A DNA stretch of 42,984 nt from Deltaproteobacteria bacterium (GCA_020346465.1 CP070783.1:1848773-1891756), one strand, 5' to 3'. Positions 8,397 through 19,794 are shown, counted from the first letter of the stretch. Notes: generated by a model from the sequence alone, not told the origin. Numbers and translations are program-made.

Positions 8397-8424
8397 CCGA
8401 TCGTGCCCGTCCTTACGGTATGCG

Positions 8425-11012
<2,588 letters not shown>

Positions 11013-13744
11013 CAGACCGCTCTCTGTCCGGGCGAGTTGGCGTTGAGGTAGAGAGCCTTTCCGCCGGGAACGTCGGGAAGGTCGATGACGCGGACGACGC
11101 CGGACCAGCCGGACTCGTCCGGAAGCAGATCGGCGAGCCGGTTCCGTCTCCGGCCGAGGAATTCCTCGTTGAGGTGGTTCCCCCTCTTTCCCCGGAAGAG
11201 GGCGAGGTAGAGCATGTCCGCCTCGACCAGGTCGTTGAAGAAGTGGGTCCCCAGGGAGACGTCGGGGACGACGTCCCCCTGCATGCCGACGATTTCGCAG
11301 AGGATCGACACCGTGTTGATCTCCGCGAAGGAGACGGGAACCCCCAGGGACGGTGTGCTCGTCCCCCACCGTCCCGGTCCGAGGAGCATGATGGTCTTTC
11401 TCCCCCCCGCTTCCTCCTCCACGTGCGTCAGCCTGCCGATCATGCGCGCGATGGAATACCGGTCGGTGATCGGAAGTTCCCCGTAGGCGGAGGGCACGAC
11501 GTAGATCAGGCGGTCCACCGGCGTGAACGAGCTCTGCCCGACGATCGTCCCCTGGGCCTCGAGGGCCACATCCTCCGGGGAAAGGGTTTCCGGAACGGGA
11601 ACGATCCGCCCCCCCTCCCGCACCTGCAGCGGGCGGCACTGGACGAGGTTGATCCGGCAGCTGCTGTCGTCCGACAGGAAGTTCGCGGTGAATTCGACGT
11701 CGACCGGGTACTCGTAGGCATCCCGCAGGGTCTTGAGCATGTTCCGGATGTCCTCCACGAACGTCGTCTTCGAAAGGAGCCTGTCGAACGTCAGGACCCA
11801 TGGGGAGGGGATGGATGACCCCCCGCTTCCGAAGCGTTCGGACGGAACACGTTTCCGGGTGGCGAACATCCCGACGGGAAGGGAGGGGCTCTCCTGGAGA
11901 ATCCTGTCGAAGAAGAGCGAGCAGAACCGGTTCTCCGCCAGGTCGAGAACGTCGACCCTCTTCTGGGCGTACTCCATCACCTCGTCGAGGTTCGCCTCGG
12001 GGCGTCGGAGCGGCGCGTTCAGGGCGACCACCCGCGTGTAGTCGTCGTCGCTCCGGTTGACCGCCCTCGTGCCCAGCCCGAAGACCAGCCGGATGACGCC
12101 GGACTCGGGTTCGATGTACTCGCTCCACGCATACGGGTTGTACGAAAGCCCGACCCCCGCGATGTGGGGGAAGTACAGGTGGCCGTAAAAGGCCCCGGAC
12201 ACCCGCTGCACGAGGATCCCCATCTGCTCGTCCCTGTCGAGAAGCCCCCGGTGGGCCCGGTAGAGGAGCGCCTCCCGGCTCATGCTGCTTGCGTAGACGG
12301 TCTTGACCGCCGACAGGAACGCGGCCAGCCGCTCCTCCGGCGACCCCTGGTTCGGGCAGAAGACGCTTTCGTACTTTCCCGTGAACGCGTTGCCGAACCC
12401 GTCCTCCAGCAGACTGCTCGACCGGACGATGATCGGGGACTGCCCGAAATATTCGAGCATGGATACGAACTGCTCCCGGAAGAACGAGGGAAAGGTCCCC
12501 GACAGGATCTTCTCCTGCACCTCCTCGGACCCGTCGAGAAAGGTCGCGGGGGTCCGCTGGCTCCGGCGGATCCCCCAGCATCCGTTCCGGACGAGGTAGG
12601 TGTAGAAGACGTCCGACCCGATGTAGAAGGAGTCGTGCCGCTCCAGCTTCTCCTGCCACTTCCCCTCCGTCCGGCGCAGGATGGCGCGGGCCAGGAGCAT
12701 CCCGACCGATTTCCCCCCGAGCAGCCCCGTTCCGATCATGCGCTTCCGGATGGCGAGAAGGTCCGACAGGTCGAGGTACTTCGAGGCGAGGGAGGTGACC
12801 CGCTCGTCGCGCGTCACCATCATGCGAAGAAGCCACCGGTAGAGATTGTCCGCCTCCTCGGGCGGCATCTCCCCGCTCTCGACGCGGTCCAGGGCTTCCT
12901 TCGCCTGGACGAACTTCCTCTCCCAGATGTCGAGTGTCCGGGAGACGGAGTCGACCGGAAGCGACGTGATCCCGTCCAGGACTTCCGCCAGGACGGAGCT
13001 CTCGGCCACCGGCAGGAACTCGTCCTTCTCCCAGACGTGGGGAAGGTACATCGTGGGGGAGGTCCGCTGGTCGACCTTCAGGGGATGCACGTAGAGCCTG
13101 TCCCCGTGGCGGAAGATGTCGAGCAACAGCTGCGTCGTCTCCCGGATGGCGGAGACGGCGACGGAGGAGTGGAAGCCCCGCAGCAGAGCGAAGTACGTCA
13201 CGGTGTCCAGCTCGAAGAGGTACGGGCACGTCACCATGAAGAAGTTCCCGAGCATCAGGTCGCTGTACCAGTCGGCGGCCAGATCCGACAGGCAGTCGAA
13301 GACGTAGTACGCTCCCTTGCCGGACCGCTCGATCACCTTGTGGATCTGGGCGGTGAACGTCTCGAACCCGACTTCGGGGGAGAGAACGTGGATCTCCGCG
13401 CCGCACTTCTCGGGAAGGAGCGCCGGGTGGCGGGCGAACCGGAAGTAGACGAGCTTCCTGCCGTTCCGGAGCGCGTTTTCGCTGAACGACTTCACCAGGA
13501 CGGAGTAGTCGTCGATCAGGTCGATCCGCCAGACGATGTTGTCGCCCGGCATCACCCTCTGGATGACCCGGTCCAGGCTGGGAAGCCCGGTCCCGGGAGT
13601 CTCCGGCCCCTTGCCCATGCTCCCTCCTTGGTCCACGATGCCGTCCCGCGAAGCAAGGTCAATCATATCCGACCGGATCCCTCCCCGCCAACCGGAAGAG
13701 CGGATTCTCCCCGCTTCCGCCTCGGAAGGCGGGGGAGAGGACGG

Positions 13745-13750
13745 TATAAT
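13745..13750 (+). promoter_or_regulatory. possible -10 box for the 13787-15770 operon
   Basis: TATAAT in an otherwise GC-rich intergenic stretch, 37 bases before ATG 13787. No clear -35 at the usual distance, so this is a candidate only. Confidence 0.35.
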
Positions 13751-13786
13751 GGGCCCATGAGCCGAACCGGCCGCGGACGGGAGGAG

Positions 13787-14077
13787 ATGGAGAAGAAGTA
13801 CGGCGAGGTGGGGTCCGGTGCGACGACGATCGCCGTGCGGGGCGCACCGCACCGACTGCGCGAGATCCTCGCCCGGTGGATGATGGACGTCCCGGAGATC
13901 ATGACCCTCGACGGAGGGACCCTCGGGGAGGACCGCTACTGGATCCGCTTCATCGACAAGGACGACCGGTGCTACGTCGCCTTCGAGTTCAACGGGGAGT
14001 TCGACATCCTCTCGGAGATGCGGGTGGACAGCCTGGCGTGGGAAGGGGAGGACTTCTTCGCCTCCCGCTGGAGATGA
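13787..14077 (+). CDS. small unknown protein, first gene of a coupled operon
   Basis: A 96-residue soluble protein, MEKKYGEVGSGATTIAVRGAPHRLREIL, then acidic and aromatic stretches (GEDRYWIRFIDKDDRCYVAFEFNGEFDIL) and FFASRWR at the end. No recognised domain or membrane segment. ATG 13787 has GGGAGG two bases upstream. An upstream ATG at 13757 is possible and would add MSRTGRGREE, but it lacks a ribosome site. A perfect TATAAT at 13745-13750 may be the -10 box; transcription from it would start near 13757, which also favours the inner ATG. The stop overlaps the next start in ATGA, so it is translationally coupled to the DCC protein. Confidence 0.65.
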   Translation: MEKKYGEVGSGATTIAVRGAPHRLREILARWMMDVPEIMTLDGGTLGEDRYWIRFIDKDDRCYVAFEFNGEFDILSEMRVDSLAWEGEDFFASRWR

Positions 14078-14520
14078 CCCCGGGAGGGCCGCCCGTCTCC
14101 CGGGGGGAAGGGAAGAACCCCGACAGACCCGTCCTCATCTTCGACGGGGAGTGCTCCGTCTGCCGGAGCGCGGTCGAATGGATCCGGAGACGCTGCGGCC
14201 CGGAAACCTTCGAATACCTCTCCTGCCACGCGGAGGAACTCCCCCGCCGCTTCCCCCACGTCGGGAAAGACGAATGCCTCGAGGCGATGCACCTCGTCCT
14301 GCCGGACGGGACGGTGCTCGCGGGGGAGCAGGCAGCCGCGGAAATCTTCCCGAGGATTCGAGGATACCGGTGGATCGGAAGCCTTCTTCGGTTGCCCGGC
14401 TCGGAGATCATCACTGGCGTTCTCTATCGCCGGTTCGCAAAGAGAAGGCACGCGATCTCATCTTTTTTCGGATCCGGCATGACGAACCGAACGTCTCGGA
14501 AGGGAGGGAAGAACCCATGA
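14074..14520 (+). CDS. DCC-family thiol-disulfide oxidoreductase-like protein (DUF393)
   Basis: A 148-residue protein of the DCC family, named for the N-terminal DxxCxxC. Here it is LIFDGECSVCRSAVEWIRR with D24, C27 and C30. The middle (LVLPDGTVLAGEQAAAEIFPRI, YRWIGSLLRLPG) follows the usual family layout. The start ATG 14074 overlaps the upstream stop as ATGA, and its own stop overlaps the next start as ATGA, so the three genes are read as one coupled unit. Members are assumed to be redox-active because of the CxxC, but a defined substrate is not known. The operon link to a sulfur-metabolism enzyme is suggestive of thiol chemistry (inference). Confidence 0.85.
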   Translation: MTPGGPPVSRGEGKNPDRPVLIFDGECSVCRSAVEWIRRRCGPETFEYLSCHAEELPRRFPHVGKDECLEAMHLVLPDGTVLAGEQAAAEIFPRIRGYRWIGSLLRLPGSEIITGVLYRRFAKRRHAISSFFGSGMTNRTSRKGGKNP

Positions 14521-15770
14521 CCGACGTCAGGTGGAAGTTCGACACGGCCGTCATCCACGGCGCGCAGGCTCCGGGGGAGTGGAAAAGTGCGACCCTTGCC
14601 CCGATCTACCAGACCGCCTCTCACCGGTTCGACACCGCCGAGGAACTCTCGGACGTGTTCGCGGGGAAGAAGGCCGGTTTCATCTACCAGCGGCTGCGCA
14701 ACCCGACGAACCAGGTGCTGGAAAAACGCCTCTCCCAGCTCACGGGCGGCCTCGACGCAGTGGTTACCGGGTCGGGGATGGCCGCGATCAACAACGCGGT
14801 GCTCACGATCTGCCAGGCCGGGGACGAGATCGTTTCCGGAAACTCCCTGTTCATGTCCACGTTTCTTCTGTTCCAAAACGTCCACCGGAAGCTGGGGATC
14901 ACGGTCAAGCTGGTCGAGAGCGCCGACCTCGCCGCGTGGAAGGCGGCGGTGACGCCGAAGACAAAGCTCCTGTTCGTGGAGACAATCGGGAACCCGAAGA
15001 TGGACGTGCCCGACATCCGGGGCCTTGCCGATCTGGCCCACGCCAACCGGGCGCCCCTCATCGTGGACAACACGCTCGCCACCCCCTACCTGTTCCTGCC
15101 GCTTGCCCACGGGGCCGACATCCTCGTCTACTCCACCACCAAGTACCTCAACGGGCACGGTGCCGCGACGGGGGGCGCGGTGATCGACGCAGGGCGGTTC
15201 GACTGGCCGGAAGACAAGTATCCCGACTTCGCCCTGTTCAAGGAGCGCAAGGGGAACCTGGCCTACATCGACAAGGTCTGGCGGGAGATCCATATCAATT
15301 TCGGAACCACCCAGTCGCCGTTCCAGACATACCTGACCCTGATCGGGATGGACACCCTCGCGCTGCGTATGGAGCGTCACATGCGCAACGCGATCCACGT
15401 GGCCGAGTTCCTGGACCGACACCCGAAGGTGAAATGGGTGAATTTCCCGGGGCTTGCGAAGAGCCCCTCGCATGCTACGGCAAAGGCCCAGTTCGGAGGA
15501 AAAGGATATGGGGCGCTTTTGACGTTCGGTCTGGAAACGGAGAAGGCGTGCTTCGACTTCATCCGGAACGTGAAGCTCATCTATCACCTAGCCAACCTGG
15601 GCGACTGCAAGTCGCTTGTCATCCACCCCTGGTCGTCCCAGTACATCAGCTTCACCGAGGAATCGCGGCGGGAGAACGGCATCACCCCGGACCTCTTGCG
15701 CATCTCGGTGGGGATCGAGGCGATCGAGGACATCCTCGAGGACTTCGACCAGGCGCTGCGCAAGGTTTGA
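14517..15770 (+). CDS. O-acetylhomoserine sulfhydrylase-type PLP enzyme
   Basis: Cys/Met-metabolism PLP family, 417 residues. Expected to make homocysteine from O-acetylhomoserine and sulfide, or to act as a related gamma-synthase or gamma-lyase. Visible: TLAPIYQTASHRF, FIYQRLRNPTNQVLEKRL, GSGMAAINNAVLT, VDNTLATPYLFLP with D184 for the pyridine nitrogen, and STTKYLNGHG with PLP-binding K209. The C-terminal half has LSVG-like LRISVGIEAIEDILEDFDQAL. Start ATG 14517 overlaps the DCC stop, and GGGAGGG lies upstream. The insertion around 230-260 (PEDKYPDFALFKERKG) is typical of MetY-like rather than MetB-like members. The exact substrate cannot be fixed from sequence, so no gene symbol is given. 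Confidence 0.88.
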   Translation: MTDVRWKFDTAVIHGAQAPGEWKSATLAPIYQTASHRFDTAEELSDVFAGKKAGFIYQRLRNPTNQVLEKRLSQLTGGLDAVVTGSGMAAINNAVLTICQAGDEIVSGNSLFMSTFLLFQNVHRKLGITVKLVESADLAAWKAAVTPKTKLLFVETIGNPKMDVPDIRGLADLAHANRAPLIVDNTLATPYLFLPLAHGADILVYSTTKYLNGHGAATGGAVIDAGRFDWPEDKYPDFALFKERKGNLAYIDKVWREIHINFGTTQSPFQTYLTLIGMDTLALRMERHMRNAIHVAEFLDRHPKVKWVNFPGLAKSPSHATAKAQFGGKGYGALLTFGLETEKACFDFIRNVKLIYHLANLGDCKSLVIHPWSSQYISFTEESRRENGITPDLLRISVGIEAIEDILEDFDQALRKV

Positions 15771-15848
15771 TCGTGGCGGCAGGGAAGCGCGGAAACAGGA
15801 ACTCCCCCGGAGGGCCCCCCGCAGGCCGTTTCGGTTTCCCGGGAACAG

Positions 15849-16520
15849 TCAGCGGAGGGGCTCGATCAGCTGCGGCGAGTCCGTCTTCGGGTTGTTCACC
15901 GCCGTCCCGACGGGGAAGGCGGTCACCTCTTCGGGGGGGCAGGGGCGGAAGAGGCGCGCCAGCTCCTCGGGGTCCCGGACCTCGGGGGAGAGCCAGAGGT
16001 CGTAATCCGCCGGGGAGACGATCACGGGCATCCGGTCGTGGATCGGAAGGAGGAGTTCGTTCGCCGACGTGGTGAGAATCGTGCACGACTCGACCGCCGC
16101 CTGGCCCGGTCCCTCCCACGATTCCCAGAGCCCGGCGAACGCGAACGGCTTCCCGTCCGGACGGCGGATGTAGTACGGCTGCTTCCTGCCGTTGGTGCGC
16201 TTCCACTCGTAGAACCCGCTGGCCGGAACAAGACACCGCCTGCGCCGGATCGCGGAACGGAAGGCGGGCTTCCCGGCGGCCGTCTCCGCCCGGGCGTTGA
16301 TCATCCGGTCGCCGAGAGACGGATCCTTCGCCCAGGAGGGGATGAGCCCCCAGCGCAGCAGGACGACCTCCCGCGCGCCTCCGGAGGGCGGGATCCGCAC
16401 CGCGGCCACCGCCTGGGAAGGGGCGATGTTGTATCGAGGCGAAAGGGACGGCACCTCCGCCACCTCGAACGCCTCCGCGAGGGAGGCGGCGGTGTCGAAC
16501 AGGGTGAACCGCCCGCACAA
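15849..16520 (-). CDS. SOS response-associated peptidase, SRAP/YedK family (abasic-site crosslinker)
   Basis: Homologue of HMCES/YedK, which forms a thiazolidine crosslink with abasic sites in single-stranded DNA to protect them. 223 residues, full length. Catalytic features are present: C2 (exposed after Met removal), N31 in RYNIAPSQ, E105 in SGFYEWK and H161 in PIHDRMPVI. The start codon is TTG at 16520; family chemistry requires Cys directly after the initiator, so no other start is acceptable although the ribosome site (AAGAGA) is weak. It lies 39 bases after the Sec rhodanese stop on the same strand and converges with the sulfhydrylase operon. Confidence 0.93.
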   Translation of the reverse strand: MCGRFTLFDTAASLAEAFEVAEVPSLSPRYNIAPSQAVAAVRIPPSGGAREVVLLRWGLIPSWAKDPSLGDRMINARAETAAGKPAFRSAIRRRRCLVPASGFYEWKRTNGRKQPYYIRRPDGKPFAFAGLWESWEGPGQAAVESCTILTTSANELLLPIHDRMPVIVSPADYDLWLSPEVRDPEELARLFRPCPPEEVTAFPVGTAVNNPKTDSPQLIEPLR

Positions 16521-16559
16521 GACCGGTTTCTCTTTCCCCGCCCCGTCGGTGTCCCGGGG

Positions 16560-16970
16560 CTACTTCGTCTTCTCCGTCGGATACCCGGCGGAGATCCATT
16601 CGTTCCATCCTCCCTTCAGGGCGGACGCGTCCCTGAAGCCGAGAGCCCTGAGACGGAGCGCCGCACGGGCGCTCGTAGCCTCGTTGATTCAGGAGCAGTA
16701 CAGGACGATCTTCTTCCCTTTCGGATAGTTCGCGGACCAGCGATCGACGTTCCCGGGGTCCTCGAAGACCGCCCCCGCGATCTTCTTCGGGGCGCTTTTC
16801 CCCTCGATCCGGACGTCGATGACGATCAGGTCCGGGCTCCCGAGGAGGGCCTTGAGCTGCTCCTTCGCCATCCGGGGGGCCTCCTCCCCGGCCGCCGCGA
16901 ACGGAGTCATCCCCAGGGGAAAAAGCGCAGCCAGGAGCGCGACGATCAGCAATCCGCGTTTGCGTCCCAT
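16560..16970 (-). CDS. secreted rhodanese-like selenoprotein (UGA in the active-site loop, read as Sec94)
   Basis: Rhodanese-fold sulfurtransferase-like protein. ATG 16970 with GGGAGG upstream starts MGRKRGLLIVALLAALFPLG, a Sec-type signal peptide ending near AAAG (about residue 28). The fold follows: AKEQLKALLG, LIVIDVR, WSANYPKGKKIVLYCS, then an in-frame UGA (16691-16689). Translation continues as INEATSARAALRLRALGF, DASALKGGWNEWISAGYP to TAG 16560-16562, 136 residues in all. Family members commonly read YCxCPNEATSAR here, so UGA replaces the second, probably catalytic, cysteine; C92 remains. A strong hairpin fitting the bacterial SECIS rule lies 14 bases after the UGA. Without Sec the protein would lose its active-site loop and C-terminal helices. 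A conventional annotation would show a truncated 93-residue ORF. Location is periplasmic by inference. Confidence 0.88.
16656..16674 (-). promoter_or_regulatory. candidate bacterial SECIS hairpin of the rhodanese-like gene
   Basis: On the minus strand GAGCGCC (16674-16668) pairs perfectly with GGCGCTC (16662-16656) around the loop CGTGC (16667-16663). The loop starts 21 nt after the UGA and has G at its second position, followed by U, as in known bacterial SECIS loops. Seven Watson-Crick pairs make it the stronger of the two candidates. Confidence 0.75.
16689..16691 (-). other. UGA codon predicted to be decoded as selenocysteine (Sec94)
   Basis: In-frame TGA in the rhodanese-like gene: Y-C-S-UGA-I-N-E-A-T-S-A-R. 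Reading continues for 42 codons of family-typical sequence to a TAG stop. Confidence 0.85.
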
Positions 16971-16992
16971 GCACCAACCTCCCGTGTTCGTC

Positions 16993-17631
16993 CTACCTCT
17001 TCCGGATAAGATACACCCCGTCCCGCACCGGGAGCATGACTTTCTCCACCCGCCCGTCCTGTCTCACGATCCGGTTGAAGGAGACGATCGCCCGGGAATC
17101 CTCGTCCTGCGGAGAAAGGACGCGGCCGTACCAGAGGACGTTGTCGGCGGCGATCAGCCCTCCGCTCCGGAGGATCCGGACGCTCTCCTCGTAATAGAGA
17201 GGATAGAGCTCCTTGTCGGCGTCGATGAAGACGAAGTCGACGCTCTCCCCGGCGATCCCGCGCAGCGTCTCGAGCGCGGGAGCCAGGACGAGCCGGATCT
17301 TTTTCCCGTGGGGACTCCTGTCGAAGTACCCCTGCGCGATGGACGCGTACTCCTCCAGGATTTCGCACGTGACGAGTTCCCCGTCCTCGGGAAGCCCCTC
17401 CGCCATCATGAGGGCGGAATAGCCGGTGAAGCAGCCGATCTCCACCACCCTTCTCGCACCCGTGATCCGGACCAGCATCCGCAGGAGCGCCCCTTCGACC
17501 CTGCCGGTCAGCATCCCCGGCCGCCCCGTCTCCTCCTTCGTCCACCTCTCGAGTTCCTCGAGGAGGGGGGAGACGGGGCCGACGTGTTCCTCGATGTAGC
17601 GCTCCAGATCCTCGGGAAGATCCAGGGGCAC
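16993..17631 (-). CDS. class I SAM-dependent O-methyltransferase (caffeoyl-CoA/catechol OMT-like)
   Basis: A 212-residue soluble methyltransferase. The SAM motif EIGCFTGYSALMMA is at 64-77, the acidic motif CEILEEY at about 89-95, and the metal/substrate segment FIDADKELYPLYYE at 135-148 followed by GGLIAADNVLWYGRV. This is the layout of the cation-dependent OMT family (methyltransferase family 3). The start is GTG 17631, preceded by GGAGGAGG at five bases; a GTG 15 bases further upstream lies before that ribosome site and is less likely. The Sec rhodanese begins 22 bases after its stop on the same strand, so the two may be cotranscribed. The acceptor substrate is unknown. Confidence 0.88.
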   Translation of the reverse strand: MPLDLPEDLERYIEEHVGPVSPLLEELERWTKEETGRPGMLTGRVEGALLRMLVRITGARRVVEIGCFTGYSALMMAEGLPEDGELVTCEILEEYASIAQGYFDRSPHGKKIRLVLAPALETLRGIAGESVDFVFIDADKELYPLYYEESVRILRSGGLIAADNVLWYGRVLSPQDEDSRAIVSFNRIVRQDGRVEKVMLPVRDGVYLIRKR

Positions 17632-17785
17632 GGGAACCTCCTCCACCGGTCCGCGGGTCTTCCGTTCGCGCGGGCGACCGGGTGCGCATTGTCCACGACA
17701 CGATACAATATTACCGGAGTTCCCTCGATCCCGGCGAAGATCCTACTCTTCCCGGGGACGATCGGCCGCGGAGGAAACGGGGAGC

Positions 17786-18106
17786 ATGACCGGGCAAAGG
17801 AAGCCTTCCGGGCCCCCCGAAAGGGGAGAGACGGTGCGCAGGAAGATCCTCGCCCTTCTCTCGCGCACCCCCCTCTCCGCGAAACAGATTTCGGCCCGTG
17901 CCGGGATCCCCGAGAAGGAGGTGGTCGCGCACCTCCCCCACCTGAAAAGAACCGTCGGCCAGCGGGGGGAGCGCCTCGCGGTCATCCCCGCGGAGTGCCG
18001 GCGGTGCGGCTTCCTGTTCCGGAAGCGGGAGAGGCCGAAGAGACCGAGCAGGTGCCCCGTCTGCCGGGGCGAGTCGATCTCGGAGCCCCTGTTCCGGCTG
18101 GAGTAA
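17786..18106 (+). CDS. HTH plus zinc-ribbon predicted transcriptional regulator
   Basis: A 106-residue protein with a winged-helix-like N-terminal half (VRRKILALLSRTPLSAKQISARAGIPEKEVVAHLPHL, about 17-53) and a zinc ribbon built from C71-x2-C74 and C90-x2-C93. This arrangement matches the predicted regulators of the COG3357 type, which are commoner in archaea than in bacteria. ATG 17786 has GGGGAG just upstream. It is divergent from the O-methyltransferase and converges with the Mut7-C gene, whose stop is seven bases away. The regulated genes are not known. Confidence 0.8.
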   Translation: MTGQRKPSGPPERGETVRRKILALLSRTPLSAKQISARAGIPEKEVVAHLPHLKRTVGQRGERLAVIPAECRRCGFLFRKRERPKRPSRCPVCRGESISEPLFRLE

Positions 18107-18113
18107 GGAACCA

Positions 18114-18584
18114 TCAGGGCCCCAGGATCCTCCCCAGGTGCCTTTCCATCTCTTCCCGGTGGGTCGCTTTCCAGTAGATCCTCCCGCAACGGGCGCAGGC
18201 GTGGAAGGACTCCTGGGTCCCGAAGACGTACGGGGGAACCTTGCCGGCCGCGTCCTGCCTGCCGATCTTCTCCAGCGGCTCGTTGCAGCGCACGCACCGG
18301 GTGAAGAGGCCGGCCGCCGGGTCGATCGCGAAACGGGTCACCACCTGCCGCAACTGGTCCCGGTAGCTGTCCCCCCTGACGAAAAAATGGTTCTCCCGCA
18401 CGCTTCTCCTGCGGATCAGAAGGGTGTCCCGCGTGAGGATGATGCGCCCCTCCCGGAGCGCCCGGTCCGCGATCTCGTCGTCGGGGATGGTGGGGGCGAA
18501 GGCCGTGTCGCATCCGAGGATCCGCAGCCACTTGGCGAGCTTCCCGAGCATGGAATCGGCGAAGAACCGCACCCCCGGCTCCAT
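18114..18584 (-). CDS. Mut7-C RNase domain protein with zinc ribbon
   Basis: A 156-residue protein of the Mut7-C family, a PIN-like nuclease fold. The N-terminal part reads RFFADSMLGKLAKWLRILGCDT with D10, followed by PDDEIADRALREGRIILTRD with D53 as a second acidic residue. A zinc ribbon follows with C97-x2-C100 and C130-x2-C133. RNase activity is predicted for the family, not proven here. ATG 18584 lies four bases after the rtcA stop; only GGGTGA is available as a ribosome site, so translation is probably coupled to rtcA. The pairing with an RNA 3'-end cyclase suggests a joint role in RNA end processing (inference). Confidence 0.87.
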   Translation of the reverse strand: MEPGVRFFADSMLGKLAKWLRILGCDTAFAPTIPDDEIADRALREGRIILTRDTLLIRRRSVRENHFFVRGDSYRDQLRQVVTRFAIDPAAGLFTRCVRCNEPLEKIGRQDAAGKVPPYVFGTQESFHACARCGRIYWKATHREEMERHLGRILGP

Positions 18585-18588
18585 CGGG

Positions 18589-19665
18589 TCACCCGCGGCC
18601 GGCCCCCGGGACCGCGGCGACGGTATCGTCCGGGCCGATCCGGACCGTTCCCGGCTCCCCCACCTCCCCCTCCACGGAGTACCGGAACTTCCGGAACAAC
18701 CCGATCGTCCAGAGATTGGTCACGAGGTGCTCCGTCACCCGGGAGGTGGTGAAGACGGAACCCTCTCCGGACAGGGCCAGATACGGGGCCAGCTGGTCCG
18801 GGAGATACGGGTCGAGGGCCGCGCCCGTCCCGCAGTGCGCCGCGAGCGCCGCCGCGGCCTCCTCCCCGACCGCCTCCGCCCTCTTCCCCCGTTCCCCGAG
18901 GGAGCCAAAGCCCGCGACGCAATGCTCCGTCTCGACCGCGAGGAACAGGAACGTCCCCTGCCCCGGCGTCGGGACGGAGAGAATCTCGATCTCGACGGGG
19001 ATCGTCACGTCCCGCAGCCTTAACCGAAGCGCCTCGAGCGCGGCGTCGCGCTGGCGCCGGGCGATCGCCGGCGGCAGGTTCCCCGAAGCGGACCAGCCCT
19101 TCACCGCAAGGATTCTCCCTCTCTCCGGAAGGCGCAGCGGCCAGACCCCTTCCGCCGGAGAAATCCTGGCGTGGATCTCTCCCCCCCCCCTGGGGTAGAA
19201 CCCGTAGGACTTGATCGCAAGGGAAAGCTCCACCCCGATCCTGCCAAGCGTCGGGACGAGCACGGAGGCCGCGTAATGGAAGGAAGGGCTGAACGGCACG
19301 TGCGTCCCCCCCCGGACCGTGACGGCGCTCTTTCTCCCGGCAAACAGGAGGGCCGGCACGATCGACTGCAGCACGAGAAGGGTCGAACCCGCCGTTCCCA
19401 CGTCCAGGGAAGCGTCCCCCCCGGTCACCTCTCCCGGGGTAAAGACGAGTTCGGCGGACCCTTCCCGGTCGCCCGCCACCTCCGCCCCGGAGATCTCCCG
19501 CGCCGCACGCAAGGAGGCGAGGTGCTGGGGCGCAAGCCCCGGCTTTTTGCGCCCCTTGCGGATGTTGACCATCCGGAACGGCTTGCCGGTAAGGCAGGAA
19601 AGGGAAAGGGCCGTCCGCAGGATCTGCCCCCCCCCTTCCCCGTGGCTGCCGTCGATCTCGATCAT
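18589..19665 (-). CDS. rtcA: RNA 3'-terminal phosphate cyclase
   Basis: Converts RNA 3'-phosphate ends to 2',3'-cyclic phosphates using ATP through a covalent His-AMP. 358 residues, near the usual ~340. Seen: MIEIDGSHGEGGGQILRTALSLS at the start, HLASLRAAREI, GTAGSTLLVLQSIVPALLFA, FYPRGGGEI, and near the C-terminus DPYLPDQLAPYLALS followed by EHLVTN, in which H313 aligns with the adenylylated His (E. coli H309). ATG 19665 has GGGAGGCGGG upstream. It is first in a two-gene unit with the Mut7-C gene. No RtcB or RtcR is in the window, so it is not in the classic E. coli rtc arrangement. Confidence 0.94.
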   Translation of the reverse strand: MIEIDGSHGEGGGQILRTALSLSCLTGKPFRMVNIRKGRKKPGLAPQHLASLRAAREISGAEVAGDREGSAELVFTPGEVTGGDASLDVGTAGSTLLVLQSIVPALLFAGRKSAVTVRGGTHVPFSPSFHYAASVLVPTLGRIGVELSLAIKSYGFYPRGGGEIHARISPAEGVWPLRLPERGRILAVKGWSASGNLPPAIARRQRDAALEALRLRLRDVTIPVEIEILSVPTPGQGTFLFLAVETEHCVAGFGSLGERGKRAEAVGEEAAAALAAHCGTGAALDPYLPDQLAPYLALSGEGSVFTTSRVTEHLVTNLWTIGLFRKFRYSVEGEVGEPGTVRIGPDDTVAAVPGAGRG

Positions 19666-19785
19666 CCCGCCTCCCAGTGTATCGCGTTCCCTCTCCGCCC
19701 TCCAACACCGGGGAGGAACGCGGGGGGAGCCGTCTCCCGGGGCGCCGCACCCGGGAACTAAGGATTTCTGCCATTGAATCCAATC

Positions 19786-19794
19786 TGCTATATA
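19786..19794 (+). promoter_or_regulatory. extended -10 promoter of the amino-acid ABC operon
   Basis: TGC-TATATA (TGn followed by a -10-like hexamer at 19789-19794) in an AT-rich island about 60 bases before the ATP-binding gene. No convincing -35 is seen, as is common for extended -10 promoters. Confidence 0.45.

Noticed and set aside
13757-13786. ATG 13757 as the start of the small protein
   Set aside because: It has no ribosome site and would be almost leaderless relative to the TATAAT box; ATG 13787 has GGGAGG just upstream. Kept as an alternative.
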